In this document: positions 1 through 7,586 of the stretch, piece after piece
How positions within the stretch are numbered: position 1 is the first letter of the stretch
Layout of the letters: each line of letters opens with the position of its first letter
DNA from: Gammaproteobacteria bacterium
GTDB lineage: Bacteria; Pseudomonadota; Gammaproteobacteria; Chromatiales; Chromatiaceae
Length of the DNA stretch: 33,799 nucleotides
Reading direction: 5' to 3'
NCBI GenBank assembly: GCA_011390365.1
Contig: JAABSM010000043.1
Location: forward strand, 1 to 33,799
Notes under the pieces: generated by a model
Told to the model about the DNA's origin: nothing
The model's input: only the letters and a program-made list of their open reading frames with translations
Databases searched by the model: none
Program-made: the position numbers and the translations under genes

Positions 1-222
<222 letters not shown>

Positions 223-321
223 ATAACACCCAAATGTTTTGGGTGAGAATGCAACGCCCTCTACATCACCTTTTCGCTGTTCCGAGTACGACGAAACTCG
301 ACCCCGGAACAGCAACCCTTT
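223..321 (+). other. 23S-5S internal transcribed spacer with processing hairpins
   Basis: The spacer has two obvious hairpins. The first pairs CACCCAAA with TTTGGGTG at about 228-245. The second pairs GCTGTTCCG (276-284) with CGGAACAGC (305-313), with an inner GAGT/ACTC stem. Such stems commonly serve as RNase processing sites that release 23S and pre-5S RNA. No tRNA cloverleaf is visible. The processing role is inferred from position and pairing. Confidence 0.7.
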
Positions 322-439
322 TCCTGGCGGCCATAGAGTCTTGGAACCACCTGATCCCATCCCGAACTCAGCAGTGAAACGAGACATCGCCGATGATAGT
401 GTGGGGCCTCCCCATGTGAAAGTAGGTCACCGCCAGGTC
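322..439 (+). rRNA. rrf: 5S ribosomal RNA
   Basis: A complete 5S rRNA of about 117 nt. It begins with CCTGGCGGCC and ends with its complement CGCCAGG, which close helix I. The internal CCATCCCGAACTCAG and GAAACG segments match the conserved loop regions of bacterial 5S, and a GATAGTGTGGGG/CCCCATG stem is present. Ends were set by helix I pairing and may be off by one or two bases. Confidence 0.97.
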
Positions 440-446
440 CCTATCC

Positions 447-479
447 AAAACCCCAAGCCGTATGGCTTGGGGTTTTTTT
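447..479 (+). terminator. Rho-independent terminator of the rRNA operon
   Basis: A perfect 9-bp stem, CCCCAAGCC (451-459) with GGCTTGGGG (464-472), has a 4-nt GTAT loop and is followed by seven T residues. Preceding A residues extend the stem. It lies directly after 5S and closes the rRNA transcription unit; hpt begins about 70 bp further on. Confidence 0.95.
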
Positions 480-548
480 ATGCCCGTTGTAAAAACGCGC
501 GCCTCGGTGTAAAAAGCGATTGAAGCAATTAACATTGAAGAGGTCAGT

Positions 549-1103
549 ATGGGTATTAACGCGGAACAGGCCTGGAAGGTCTATGAAACAGCCGATAGGC
601 TTTACACGCTGGAGGAGGTGGAAGCGAGTATCGATCACATGGCAAAGGCGATATCGGGGGACTTGGCCGGTTCCGATCCTGTGGTGCTCTGTGTGATGAA
701 TGGCGGGTTCATCCCGGGCGCACGCCTGTCAACCCGCATGGCTTTTCCGCATTGGCTTGATTATATTCATGCCACTCGTTACCGAGAACAGACGACCGGC
801 TCGGATTTGCGTTGGCTGAAACGTCCTGGCGTCCCCCTGCATGGTCGTTCGGTGTTGGTTGTGGATGACATCCTGGACGAAGGGATCACGCTGGCGGAGA
901 TCGTCGACTTTTGTGAAGCGGAAGGCGCAGCGGAGGTCGCAAGCGCGGTACTTTGCCGAAAGCTCCATGATCGCTCTAACGGGTTCCACGTCGACTACCT
1001 AGGGCTGGATGTTGAAGACCGCTATGTTTTCGGCTATGGCATGGACTACAAGGGCTACCTGAGGAACGCGCCGGGGATTTTCGCCGTTTCCGACAAGGCG
1101 TAA
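549..1103 (+). CDS. hpt: Hypoxanthine-guanine phosphoribosyltransferase
   Basis: Purine salvage enzyme of 184 aa that transfers the phosphoribosyl group of PRPP to hypoxanthine or guanine in the cytoplasm. The PRPP-binding loop is clear at residues 102-115 (VLVVDDILDEGITL), and the upstream NGGF segment (51-54) is the usual PPi-contacting region. The D-I-L-D-E-G-I-T-L form with a hydrophobic neighbourhood matches Hpt-type type-I phosphoribosyltransferases rather than orotate or adenine enzymes. Length is normal for the family. The ATG at 549 is preceded by a GAAGAGG ribosome-binding site at 537-543. The stop codon overlaps the start of tilS (TAATG), so the two are translationally coupled. The choice between Hpt and a xanthine-preferring relative cannot be made from motifs alone. 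Confidence 0.9.
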   Translation: MGINAEQAWKVYETADRLYTLEEVEASIDHMAKAISGDLAGSDPVVLCVMNGGFIPGARLSTRMAFPHWLDYIHATRYREQTTGSDLRWLKRPGVPLHGRSVLVVDDILDEGITLAEIVDFCEAEGAAEVASAVLCRKLHDRSNGFHVDYLGLDVEDRYVFGYGMDYKGYLRNAPGIFAVSDKA

Positions 1104-2431
1104 TGGACGACGATCTACGCGGGGCGTTTAATGCCATCCTGCGGAGAACGCAGCCAAGGCGCGTCGTGATCGGGTTCAGCGGGGGATTGGATTCCAGTGT
1201 GCTGCTGGATCTGGCGGTTAGGGCGCGGGGGGAACATGGCCTTCCCGTGATCGCGATCCATGTGAACCATGGCCTCTCTGACAATGCGCAACAATGGGCG
1301 GTGCATTGCCAACGGATCTGTAATCGATATTCGGTTGCCATTCAATCCGTGGCCATCATGCTTGAGGCCAAGCCGGGCATCAGCGTTGAGGCCGCCGCCC
1401 GTGAAGCCCGCTATGAGGCTTTCGACTCGCGGATCGAACCCGGCGACGTACTTTGCCTGGCGCAGCACGCGGATGATCAGGCGGAGACGGTGCTGCTGCA
1501 ATTGTTGAGGGGCGCAGGCGTAAAGGGCCTGTCGGCGATGCCGGAGATCGCCCCATTCGGTCATGGTACCATCGTGCGACCGCTGCTAAGGACCTGCCGG
1601 GAACGCCTGGCGCGTTACGCCAGACAAAGGCGGCTGAGCTGGGTCGAGGACGCGAGTAATCGCGATTGCCGATTTGATCGTAATTTCCTGCGCGCCGAGG
1701 TGATGCCGCTCCTCAAGGGGCGATGGAAGGGGGCGTTGGCTACCCTCGATCGCAGTGCTCAGCTTTGCGCCGAAGCCGACGCCATCTGTGAATCCGTCGC
1801 GGCAGCGGACTGGCGGGATTGTTGGGACAAGGACGTCGATGCCCTGGTTGTCGCGAAAATCAAGGCAATCCCGGCGCTGCGCCAACGCAATCTACTGCGT
1901 TACTGGATCGCTGCCAGAAGGCTGCTGTTGCCGAGTCGCCGGGTCCTGGAACGGGTGCTGGATGAGCTGATTCCCGCCGATCGTGATCGACAACCGGTCG
2001 TGACCTGGCGCGACGGCGAGTTCCGGCGTCATCGGCAGAGAATCTATTTGCTTAAACCAGCGGAAACTGAAAAACCTGGGGATTATCGGCTACACTGGGC
2101 TGACGGCGATTCCCTCCCGTTGCCTCACTCCTTGGGTGGGCTTCGCATCCATGTCGGCCTTGGAGGGATATGCCGCCGGCTTTGGTGCGCGGGTAGGGTT
2201 GAGGTGAGGGGGAGAAGTGGAGGCGAGCGCTGCAAGAGGGCGGGTGATCACCACCATCGGTCCCTCAAGCAGCTTTTTCAGGAAGCGGGCGTCCCCAGTT
2301 GGGAGAGATGGCGAATCCCTCTGATTTATATTGATGGAGAGCTGGCGGCGGTCGGTGATGATTGGATATGCCAGGCGTTCGCGGAACGAAACGACAGGGA
2401 AGGGATCCATATTGGTTGGGTGAAGGAGTAG
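1103..2431 (+). CDS. tilS: tRNA(Ile)-lysidine synthase TilS
   Basis: An N-type PP-loop ATPase that attaches lysine to C34 of the tRNA-Ile CAU anticodon, changing both amino acid and codon specificity. It is essential in most bacteria. The 442-aa protein has the ATP-binding SGGLDSS motif at residues 26-32, then the HVNHGLS and HADDQAETVLLQLLRG segments typical of TilS. The segment around DCRFDRNFLRAEVMPLL is another family signature. The C-terminal part (about 365-430) carries the substrate-binding TilS_C domain, including SLKQLFQEAGVPSWERWRIP and a G-D-D-W segment. Length agrees with the E. coli protein (432 aa). The start overlaps the hpt stop by one base. The hpt-tilS pairing also occurs in other bacteria. 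The part around 340-370 is more divergent than the rest. Confidence 0.95.
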   Translation: MDDDLRGAFNAILRRTQPRRVVIGFSGGLDSSVLLDLAVRARGEHGLPVIAIHVNHGLSDNAQQWAVHCQRICNRYSVAIQSVAIMLEAKPGISVEAAAREARYEAFDSRIEPGDVLCLAQHADDQAETVLLQLLRGAGVKGLSAMPEIAPFGHGTIVRPLLRTCRERLARYARQRRLSWVEDASNRDCRFDRNFLRAEVMPLLKGRWKGALATLDRSAQLCAEADAICESVAAADWRDCWDKDVDALVVAKIKAIPALRQRNLLRYWIAARRLLLPSRRVLERVLDELIPADRDRQPVVTWRDGEFRRHRQRIYLLKPAETEKPGDYRLHWADGDSLPLPHSLGGLRIHVGLGGICRRLWCAGRVEVRGRSGGERCKRAGDHHHRSLKQLFQEAGVPSWERWRIPLIYIDGELAAVGDDWICQAFAERNDREGIHIGWVKE

Positions 2432-2501
2432 TTCAAGTCACCGAAAATTTCGATAAAGGGAAGACTTTGTTGGACAACGAAGGAGAGTAGGAGAGACAGA
2501 G

Positions 2502-2963
2502 ATGAAACAGGTTGTCATGCTGATCACGGCGGCGCTGGTCGTGGTGTTGGTTCAGGGATGCGCCTCCAGTCGTGCGGGAGATGTTTACACCAGGGACGAC
2601 GCGCGCAGGACCATGGATGTGCAGTTCGGGGTTGTCGAAGAGGTTCGCCCGGTTCTCATCGAGGGAACCGCCGGGACCGTTGGCTCGGTCGCTGGCGCAG
2701 CGGTGGGCGGCATTGCCGGCAGCACCGTAGGCGGCGGCCGCGGCAGTGCGATCGCCACGGTGCTCGGGGCGGTGGTCGGCGGTATGCTGGGAGCTGGCGT
2801 GGAGGAGGAGGTGACCCGCAAGCCGGGTCTCGAGATCACGGTGCGGCTGGAGACGGGCGCGATGCGGGCGTATGTGCAAGAAGAGACCGCGGATGAGACC
2901 TTCCGCCCGGGTGATCGGGTTCGCATCGTCACTCGCGGCGGTGTCGCAAGGGTCAGCCATTGA
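2502..2963 (+). CDS. SlyB-like glycine-zipper outer-membrane lipoprotein
   Basis: A 153-aa lipoprotein. The N-terminus is a lipoprotein signal: one Lys, a hydrophobic run, and a VQGC lipobox with Cys20 as the lipidation site; the next residue is Ala, not Asp, which fits outer-membrane sorting. Residues 56-100 form a Gly/Ala-rich glycine-zipper hairpin (GGIAG, GAVVGGMLGAG), the hallmark of the SlyB/PcP/OsmB-type 2TM lipoproteins. The C-terminal 45 residues form a small beta domain ending in a PGDRVRIV segment. Family members sit in the outer membrane and respond to envelope stress. The ATG is preceded by GGAGAG about 7 bp upstream. A 70-bp gap after tilS suggests its own or a shared promoter; the gene faces the convergent regulator gene on the other side. 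The exact paralogue (slyB or pcp) cannot be assigned. Confidence 0.88.
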   Translation: MKQVVMLITAALVVVLVQGCASSRAGDVYTRDDARRTMDVQFGVVEEVRPVLIEGTAGTVGSVAGAAVGGIAGSTVGGGRGSAIATVLGAVVGGMLGAGVEEEVTRKPGLEITVRLETGAMRAYVQEETADETFRPGDRVRIVTRGGVARVSH

Positions 2964-3045
2964 GTGTCGTGGCTGTTATTTGAACCGCGAAGTATCGTTG
3001 GGGCCGGAATGATGGCGATTTCTGGCCAATTCGCGCTTTAACATA

Positions 3046-4389
3046 TCACCTGCGCTTCTTGGTGCGCGGTATCCCCATGCGCTGACGGCGCTCCCAGAGC
3101 GCCTTGCGGCTGATGCCAAGGCGTTTGGCCAGCTCGGTCTCGGTCATCTGGTGCTGGTTTTCCTGGACGAAGGAGCGAAAATAGTCATCCAGGGATAGCG
3201 GGGCCTCGTCGCCGCTTCCGGAAAGCTCCGCGTTTCTCGGCGGGTCGAGGTTCAACAGATCGGCATCGATGGTACGCCCCTCGCTGAGGATAACGGCCCG
3301 TTCCATGGTATTTTCCAACTCCCTGACATTGCCCGGCCAATGGTAAGCGCCAATCACCTGCATCGCCTCTTCCGATAGGGTCATGGCCGGGCGGTTGAGG
3401 TTGCGGCAGGCCTTGTCCAGCAGGAATTCGGCCAGCTTGAGGATGTCCTTGCCGCGTTGACGCAGGGGCGGCAGGGTGATCTCCATGACCCGCAGACGAA
3501 AGTAGAGGTCGCTGCGAAAACGCTGCTCTTCCACCAGTTGCTTGAGGTCGCGGTGGGTCGCGGCCACCAGGCGGACATTGACGTTGCGCGAACGCTCCGA
3601 GCCAACCCGGCGTATCTCACCATTCTGCAACACCCGCAGCAGGCGCGCCTGGGCCGCCAGCGGCAGCTCGCCGATCTCGTCCAGAAACAGGGTGCCGCCG
3701 TCGGCGCTCTCCACCAGCCCGGTGCGGGTGCGGTCGGCGTTGGTGAAGGCCCCCTTTTCGTGGCCGAACAGTTCCGATTCGATCAGGGTCTCCGGGATCG
3801 CCGCGCAGTTCACGGTAACGATCGCCGCATCGGCCCGCGTGCTCTGCTCGTGGATCGCCCGCGCCACCAGCTCTTTGCCGGTGCCGGATTCGCCCAGGAT
3901 AAGTACTGTCGATTGGGTTGGCGCGACCTTGGAGATGGTCTTGCAGACATCGCGCATCGCCTGGCAGTCGCCGATCATCCCTTTCACCGGGTAGGCCTGG
4001 CGGATGGTCGATTCCAGGACCTTGCTGCGTTGCTCCTGTTGGCGCTGCTTGAGGATGCGTTGCACCGTCAGCACCAGTTCATCATGGTCGAAGGGCTTGG
4101 CGATGTAATCCACCGCCCCCTCTTTCATCGCCTCCACCGCGGAACGGACGCTGGCGTAGCTGGTGATCACCAGCACGGGAATGCCGCGTGCCCGTTTCAG
4201 CACCTCCATGCCAGGTACGCCAGGCAGGCGAATGTCGGTGATGATCAGGTCGAAGTCCAGCCACTGGTAGCGCAGCTCCGCCTCTTCCACCGACTCCGCT
4301 TCGCTCGCCTCGTAGCCGTGACGCTTCAACAGGCGTACCACGGAGCGGCGAATTGCCTCTTCGTCTTCAATGATGAGAATGCAGCTCAC
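3046..4389 (-). CDS. Sigma-54-dependent response regulator (CbrB/NtrC-like)
   Basis: A 447-aa activator of sigma-54 promoters, partner of the kinase encoded just upstream. The receiver domain (1-115) has acidic residues E8/D9, phosphoacceptor D52 (ITDIRLPG) and K98 (AKPF). The AAA+ domain (about 138-370) shows Walker A GESGTGKE (166-173), Walker B GGTLFLDEIGEL (231-242), and the WPGNVRELENT segment. The C-terminal Fis-type helix-turn-helix lies at 417-442 (ELAKRLGISRKALWERRQ). The sigma-54-contact loop reads GAFTNA (213-218) instead of the usual GAFTGA. The start overlaps the kinase stop by 4 bases (ATGA), so the pair is translationally coupled. By analogy to CbrAB or NtrBC it would control carbon or nitrogen source use, but target genes cannot be read here. 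No CrcZ-like small RNA gene fits in the 82-bp gap downstream. Confidence 0.93.
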   Translation of the reverse strand: MSCILIIEDEEAIRRSVVRLLKRHGYEASEAESVEEAELRYQWLDFDLIITDIRLPGVPGMEVLKRARGIPVLVITSYASVRSAVEAMKEGAVDYIAKPFDHDELVLTVQRILKQRQQEQRSKVLESTIRQAYPVKGMIGDCQAMRDVCKTISKVAPTQSTVLILGESGTGKELVARAIHEQSTRADAAIVTVNCAAIPETLIESELFGHEKGAFTNADRTRTGLVESADGGTLFLDEIGELPLAAQARLLRVLQNGEIRRVGSERSRNVNVRLVAATHRDLKQLVEEQRFRSDLYFRLRVMEITLPPLRQRGKDILKLAEFLLDKACRNLNRPAMTLSEEAMQVIGAYHWPGNVRELENTMERAVILSEGRTIDADLLNLDPPRNAELSGSGDEAPLSLDDYFRSFVQENQHQMTETELAKRLGISRKALWERRQRMGIPRTKKRR

Positions 4390-7352
4390 GGCTTGTTCCT
4401 TGTTACTGGGAGGGTGGCCGGGAGGCTATCCGCCGGCTGCCTGGGTAGTGTTATGGTTATGCGGGTGCCAATGCCACGCTCAGAGTCGACCTCGATTCTA
4501 CCATCATGGGCGGTTACGATCCCATGGGCCAGGGCCAGGCCGAGGCCGGTTCCCCGTTCCGCGCCCTTGGTGGTGAAAAAGGGCTCGAAGATCATTTCCA
4601 GATGATCCTCTTCGATGCCCTCGCCGTGATCATGGATCTCGATTCGCACCTCGTGTTCTTCTTCGAAGACGAAGAGTTCGACGGTTGCTCCGCTGGGGGA
4701 GGCGTCGACCGCATTGGCGAGCAGGTTGACCAGTACCTGGGAGAGCTGTTGGCGATCGCCGAGCAGCGTGATGCGCTCGGCGCAGCTCCAGCTGAATTTG
4801 ATCTGGCGCTGCTTGCGCGACAGGTTGACCAGATCCACGGATTCCCGTATCAATTCGCAAAGCATCAGGCGTTCCGGCTTGTTGTTGCGACCACTGCGGG
4901 TAAAATTCATCATGGTGCGAAGAATCTCGCTTACCCGCCGGGTCTGGCGCAATATCTCCTCTACGCTCTCCTGAATCAATTGCGGATCCTGTTCATGCCG
5001 AAGATTCTGGGCCAGCGAATCGATGCCGGTAATCGGGTTACCGATCTCATGGGCCAACCCCGCCGCCAAACGTCCGACCGATGCCAGGCGGTCGCTGTGG
5101 GCGAGCTCCGCCTCCAGGGTCTCCAGGCCGGTGAGGTCCTCCAGCAGCATCACCACGCCGCCCCGTTCCTGGCCGGTGATGCTCAACAACTCCGCCTTGT
5201 GCAGATTGAACCAGTGCTTTTTGCCGCCGATCTCCGTCTCCAGATGGTGAATGTGGTCATCCCGGGACTGGGCGAAGCCGCTCAGCAGTCCCGACCAGGG
5301 CCGCGGCAGGCTCTTCAGCGGTTGGCCCAGGGCGCGATGACTGGGGATCCCGCTGATCACCTCCAGCGCTGGATTCCAGATCGCCACCCGCCGATCCGCC
5401 TCCGCCGCGCACACCCCCAGCGGCAGATCGAGGAGGATGCGATGGTGGTAGCGGCGCAGGGTATCCAGGTCGGTGGAGAGGTCATCCAGGCGATTGCGGG
5501 ACTCCTCCAGGCGCTCTTCGATATGGCGCATGGAATCCGCCAGCGCGGTCTTCGCCGCGCTATCCAGTTCCAGTTGCTGATTGATGATCATGTGCGCCAT
5601 CTGCGGCCCCACCAGGCCCGAAAGGTTCCGTTCGATACGCTCACGCAGGCGGCGCAACTCCGCCGGCCGATCCTCGGAGGCGTGCATCCCCAGGTCTCGC
5701 AATGCCTGCTCCACCTCCTTGGTCGCTGTCTTTTCGCCGAGGATGGCGGCCAGACCGGCGCGAAACTGCCGCGACGAGGTCGCCATTACCACCCCGCTCA
5801 GCGGCGGCGCCCCCTCCCCCACGCAGGCGCGGGCGGCGTCCGTCTCATCCCGGCTCTGGCGGGCGAAGGTGGCGCCGAGGGCGAACAGGGCGCTATTGAT
5901 CGCCAATGACCAGAAGGTGGCGAATTCCCACGGATCCATCCCCATCTGCGCCCGCCACACCGCGATCGGCGGCCATCCATACGTCAGTTCGCGGGTGGTG
6001 AGTAGCGGAATCAGCAGGGTGGTCACCCATACCGAGAAGCCGCCCGCCAGCCCCAGCATGAAACCGGTGCGATTGGCCCGCCGCCAGAAAAGGACGCCGA
6101 AGACGCCGGGCAGAAACTGGGCCACGGCGACAAACGAAATCAGCCCCATCTCCGCCAGCCCCTGATGGTGCTGCAGCAGGTGATAGAAGTTGTAACCGCC
6201 CAGGATGATCAGCGCGATCAGCAGTCGACGCCCCCACAGCAGCCAGGCATAGAGATTGACCCGCGGGTCCGGGTAGCTGGCGGGCAGCACGATATGGTTG
6301 AGGCACATGTTGGAGAGGGCGAGGGTGGTCACGATCACCATCGCGCTGGCCGCCGAAACACCGCCGATAAAGGCGATCACCGGCAGCCAGTCCCCGCCCC
6401 CGGCCATTGCCACGCCGAGCACGAAGTAATCGGGGTGGAGGCCGCTATCGAGCTTGGCGCCGGCCCACAACACCGGCGGAATCGCCAGATTCAGCAGCAA
6501 CAGGAAGAGCGGAAAGGCCCAACTGGCGAAGGAGAGGGAGCGCAACGAGAAGTTCTCGGTGATGATCATGTGGAACTGTCGCGGCAACAGAAAGGCCGCC
6601 GCGAACGAGAGCAGTATCAGCGTGAACCAAGGACCTTCACGCATTGGGCGGTAGAGGTTCTCCAGCGCCTCGGGGTGCTCCGCCAACCAGCGATTCAACC
6701 CCGCCGGCCCGTCGAACACCCCGAATACCGCCACCACCCCCACCGACAACAACGCCGCCAGCTTCACCAGCGATTCGAAGGCGATCGCCGCCACCAGACC
6801 CTGATGCTTCTCCCGCGGCGAGATATGCCGCGCGCCGAAGAGGATGGAAAACAGGATCAGCGCCATACAGAACCATAATGACACCGAAAAACCGGCATTG
6901 GAATCGGCGAGCACCTGAAAGGACTCGGTCACCGCGCGAATCTGCAGCGAGATATAGGGGATCGCCCCCATCAGCATCACCAGCGTTACCAGCACCCCCG
7001 CGCCCTGGCTGCGGTAGCGAAAGGCGAACAGATCGGCGAGGGAGGTCAGCTGGTAATCCCGGGCCAGACGATAGAGGGGGCTGAGAATGAACGGTGTGGC
7101 GATAAACGCCAGGGTGGTGCCCAGGTAGATGGTCAGGAATAGATAACCGTCGCTCTCCGCCAGCCCCACGCTGCCGTAATAGGTCCAGGTCGTGGCGTAA
7201 ACCCCTATTGATAGGGTGTATACCATAGGGTGACGCACCAGGCGTCGCGGTATCCAGTTGCTCTCCGCCGCATGGGCGATGAAAAAGAGCAGGAACAGAT
7301 AGAGGAGACTGGTGCCGAACAGCACCTCGACTTCAATCATCGGCGTCGCCAT
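4386..7352 (-). CDS. Sensor histidine kinase with solute:sodium symporter domain (CbrA-like)
   Basis: An inner-membrane kinase of 988 aa. Residues 1-495 form a 12-13 helix transporter-like module of the solute:sodium symporter (SSS) family, as in CbrA. A linker with coiled-coil character (about 560-635) leads to a PAS-like domain (636-740). The HisKA dimerisation domain carries phosphoacceptor H768 (LAAGLAHEIGNPI), and the HATPase_c domain shows N box NLLANAVDASP (876-886), G1 box near 908-912 and G2 box GTGLGLALAHG. In CbrA-type proteins the SSS part transports or senses histidine or related solutes and signals to the kinase; the ligand here is unknown. The start at 7352 overlaps the stop of the small upstream gene by 20 bases. 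An alternative ATG at 7340 overlaps it by 8. The 4-base overlap with the regulator gene fixes the 3' partner. Confidence 0.93.
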   Translation of the reverse strand: MATPMIEVEVLFGTSLLYLFLLFFIAHAAESNWIPRRLVRHPMVYTLSIGVYATTWTYYGSVGLAESDGYLFLTIYLGTTLAFIATPFILSPLYRLARDYQLTSLADLFAFRYRSQGAGVLVTLVMLMGAIPYISLQIRAVTESFQVLADSNAGFSVSLWFCMALILFSILFGARHISPREKHQGLVAAIAFESLVKLAALLSVGVVAVFGVFDGPAGLNRWLAEHPEALENLYRPMREGPWFTLILLSFAAAFLLPRQFHMIITENFSLRSLSFASWAFPLFLLLLNLAIPPVLWAGAKLDSGLHPDYFVLGVAMAGGGDWLPVIAFIGGVSAASAMVIVTTLALSNMCLNHIVLPASYPDPRVNLYAWLLWGRRLLIALIILGGYNFYHLLQHHQGLAEMGLISFVAVAQFLPGVFGVLFWRRANRTGFMLGLAGGFSVWVTTLLIPLLTTRELTYGWPPIAVWRAQMGMDPWEFATFWSLAINSALFALGATFARQSRDETDAARACVGEGAPPLSGVVMATSSRQFRAGLAAILGEKTATKEVEQALRDLGMHASEDRPAELRRLRERIERNLSGLVGPQMAHMIINQQLELDSAAKTALADSMRHIEERLEESRNRLDDLSTDLDTLRRYHHRILLDLPLGVCAAEADRRVAIWNPALEVISGIPSHRALGQPLKSLPRPWSGLLSGFAQSRDDHIHHLETEIGGKKHWFNLHKAELLSITGQERGGVVMLLEDLTGLETLEAELAHSDRLASVGRLAAGLAHEIGNPITGIDSLAQNLRHEQDPQLIQESVEEILRQTRRVSEILRTMMNFTRSGRNNKPERLMLCELIRESVDLVNLSRKQRQIKFSWSCAERITLLGDRQQLSQVLVNLLANAVDASPSGATVELFVFEEEHEVRIEIHDHGEGIEEDHLEMIFEPFFTTKGAERGTGLGLALAHGIVTAHDGRIEVDSERGIGTRITITLPRQPADSLPATLPVTRNKP

Positions 7353-7533
7353 AGCGATAGTGGAGCCCCGCCGCCAGCGCGATCACCAGCAGCCATCCCC
7401 CATAGGGCAGCAACCACAGATCACTTCCCCTTAGCCACCAGCCCAACAGTGGCGAGGCAAGCAGAATGATGGCGAAGATCAGCACCATCAAGGTGCGTTC
7501 CCGATAACGTACGCGATCGGCGGGTGGCGTCAT
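7333..7533 (-). CDS. Small two-helix membrane protein (CbrX-like position)
   Basis: A 66-aa protein with a short charged N-terminus (MTPPADRVRYRERT), then two hydrophobic segments (about residues 15-31 and 42-57) joined by a short loop with WWLRGSDLW, and an acidic tail ending DADD. It is the first gene of the kinase/regulator operon and overlaps the kinase start. In Pseudomonas the gene called cbrX has the same position and coupling before cbrA. I infer equivalence from position, size and topology, not from residue identity. Possible roles are translational coupling of the kinase or an accessory subunit of its transporter module. No strong ribosome-binding site is seen. Confidence 0.7.
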   Translation of the reverse strand: MTPPADRVRYRERTLMVLIFAIILLASPLLGWWLRGSDLWLLPYGGWLLVIALAAGLHYRYGDADD

Positions 7534-7586
7534 GGCGAAAGGCCTTGCTGTGGTTATCCGTCAACCCGGATCATGCGAGCCCAGAC

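Noticed and set aside
223-321. tRNA gene in the 23S-5S spacer
   Set aside because: Hairpins do not form a cloverleaf; no conserved T-arm sequence GTTCRANNC or CCA end.
2964-3045. CrcZ-like small RNA downstream of the regulator gene
   Set aside because: The gap to the convergent SlyB-like gene is only 82 bp and has no repeated CA-rich motifs.
3457-4605. Long open frame of 382 codons opposite the response regulator
   Set aside because: It is antisense to a gene with complete motifs and conserved length, has no ribosome-binding site, and its composition is typical of high-GC shadow frames.
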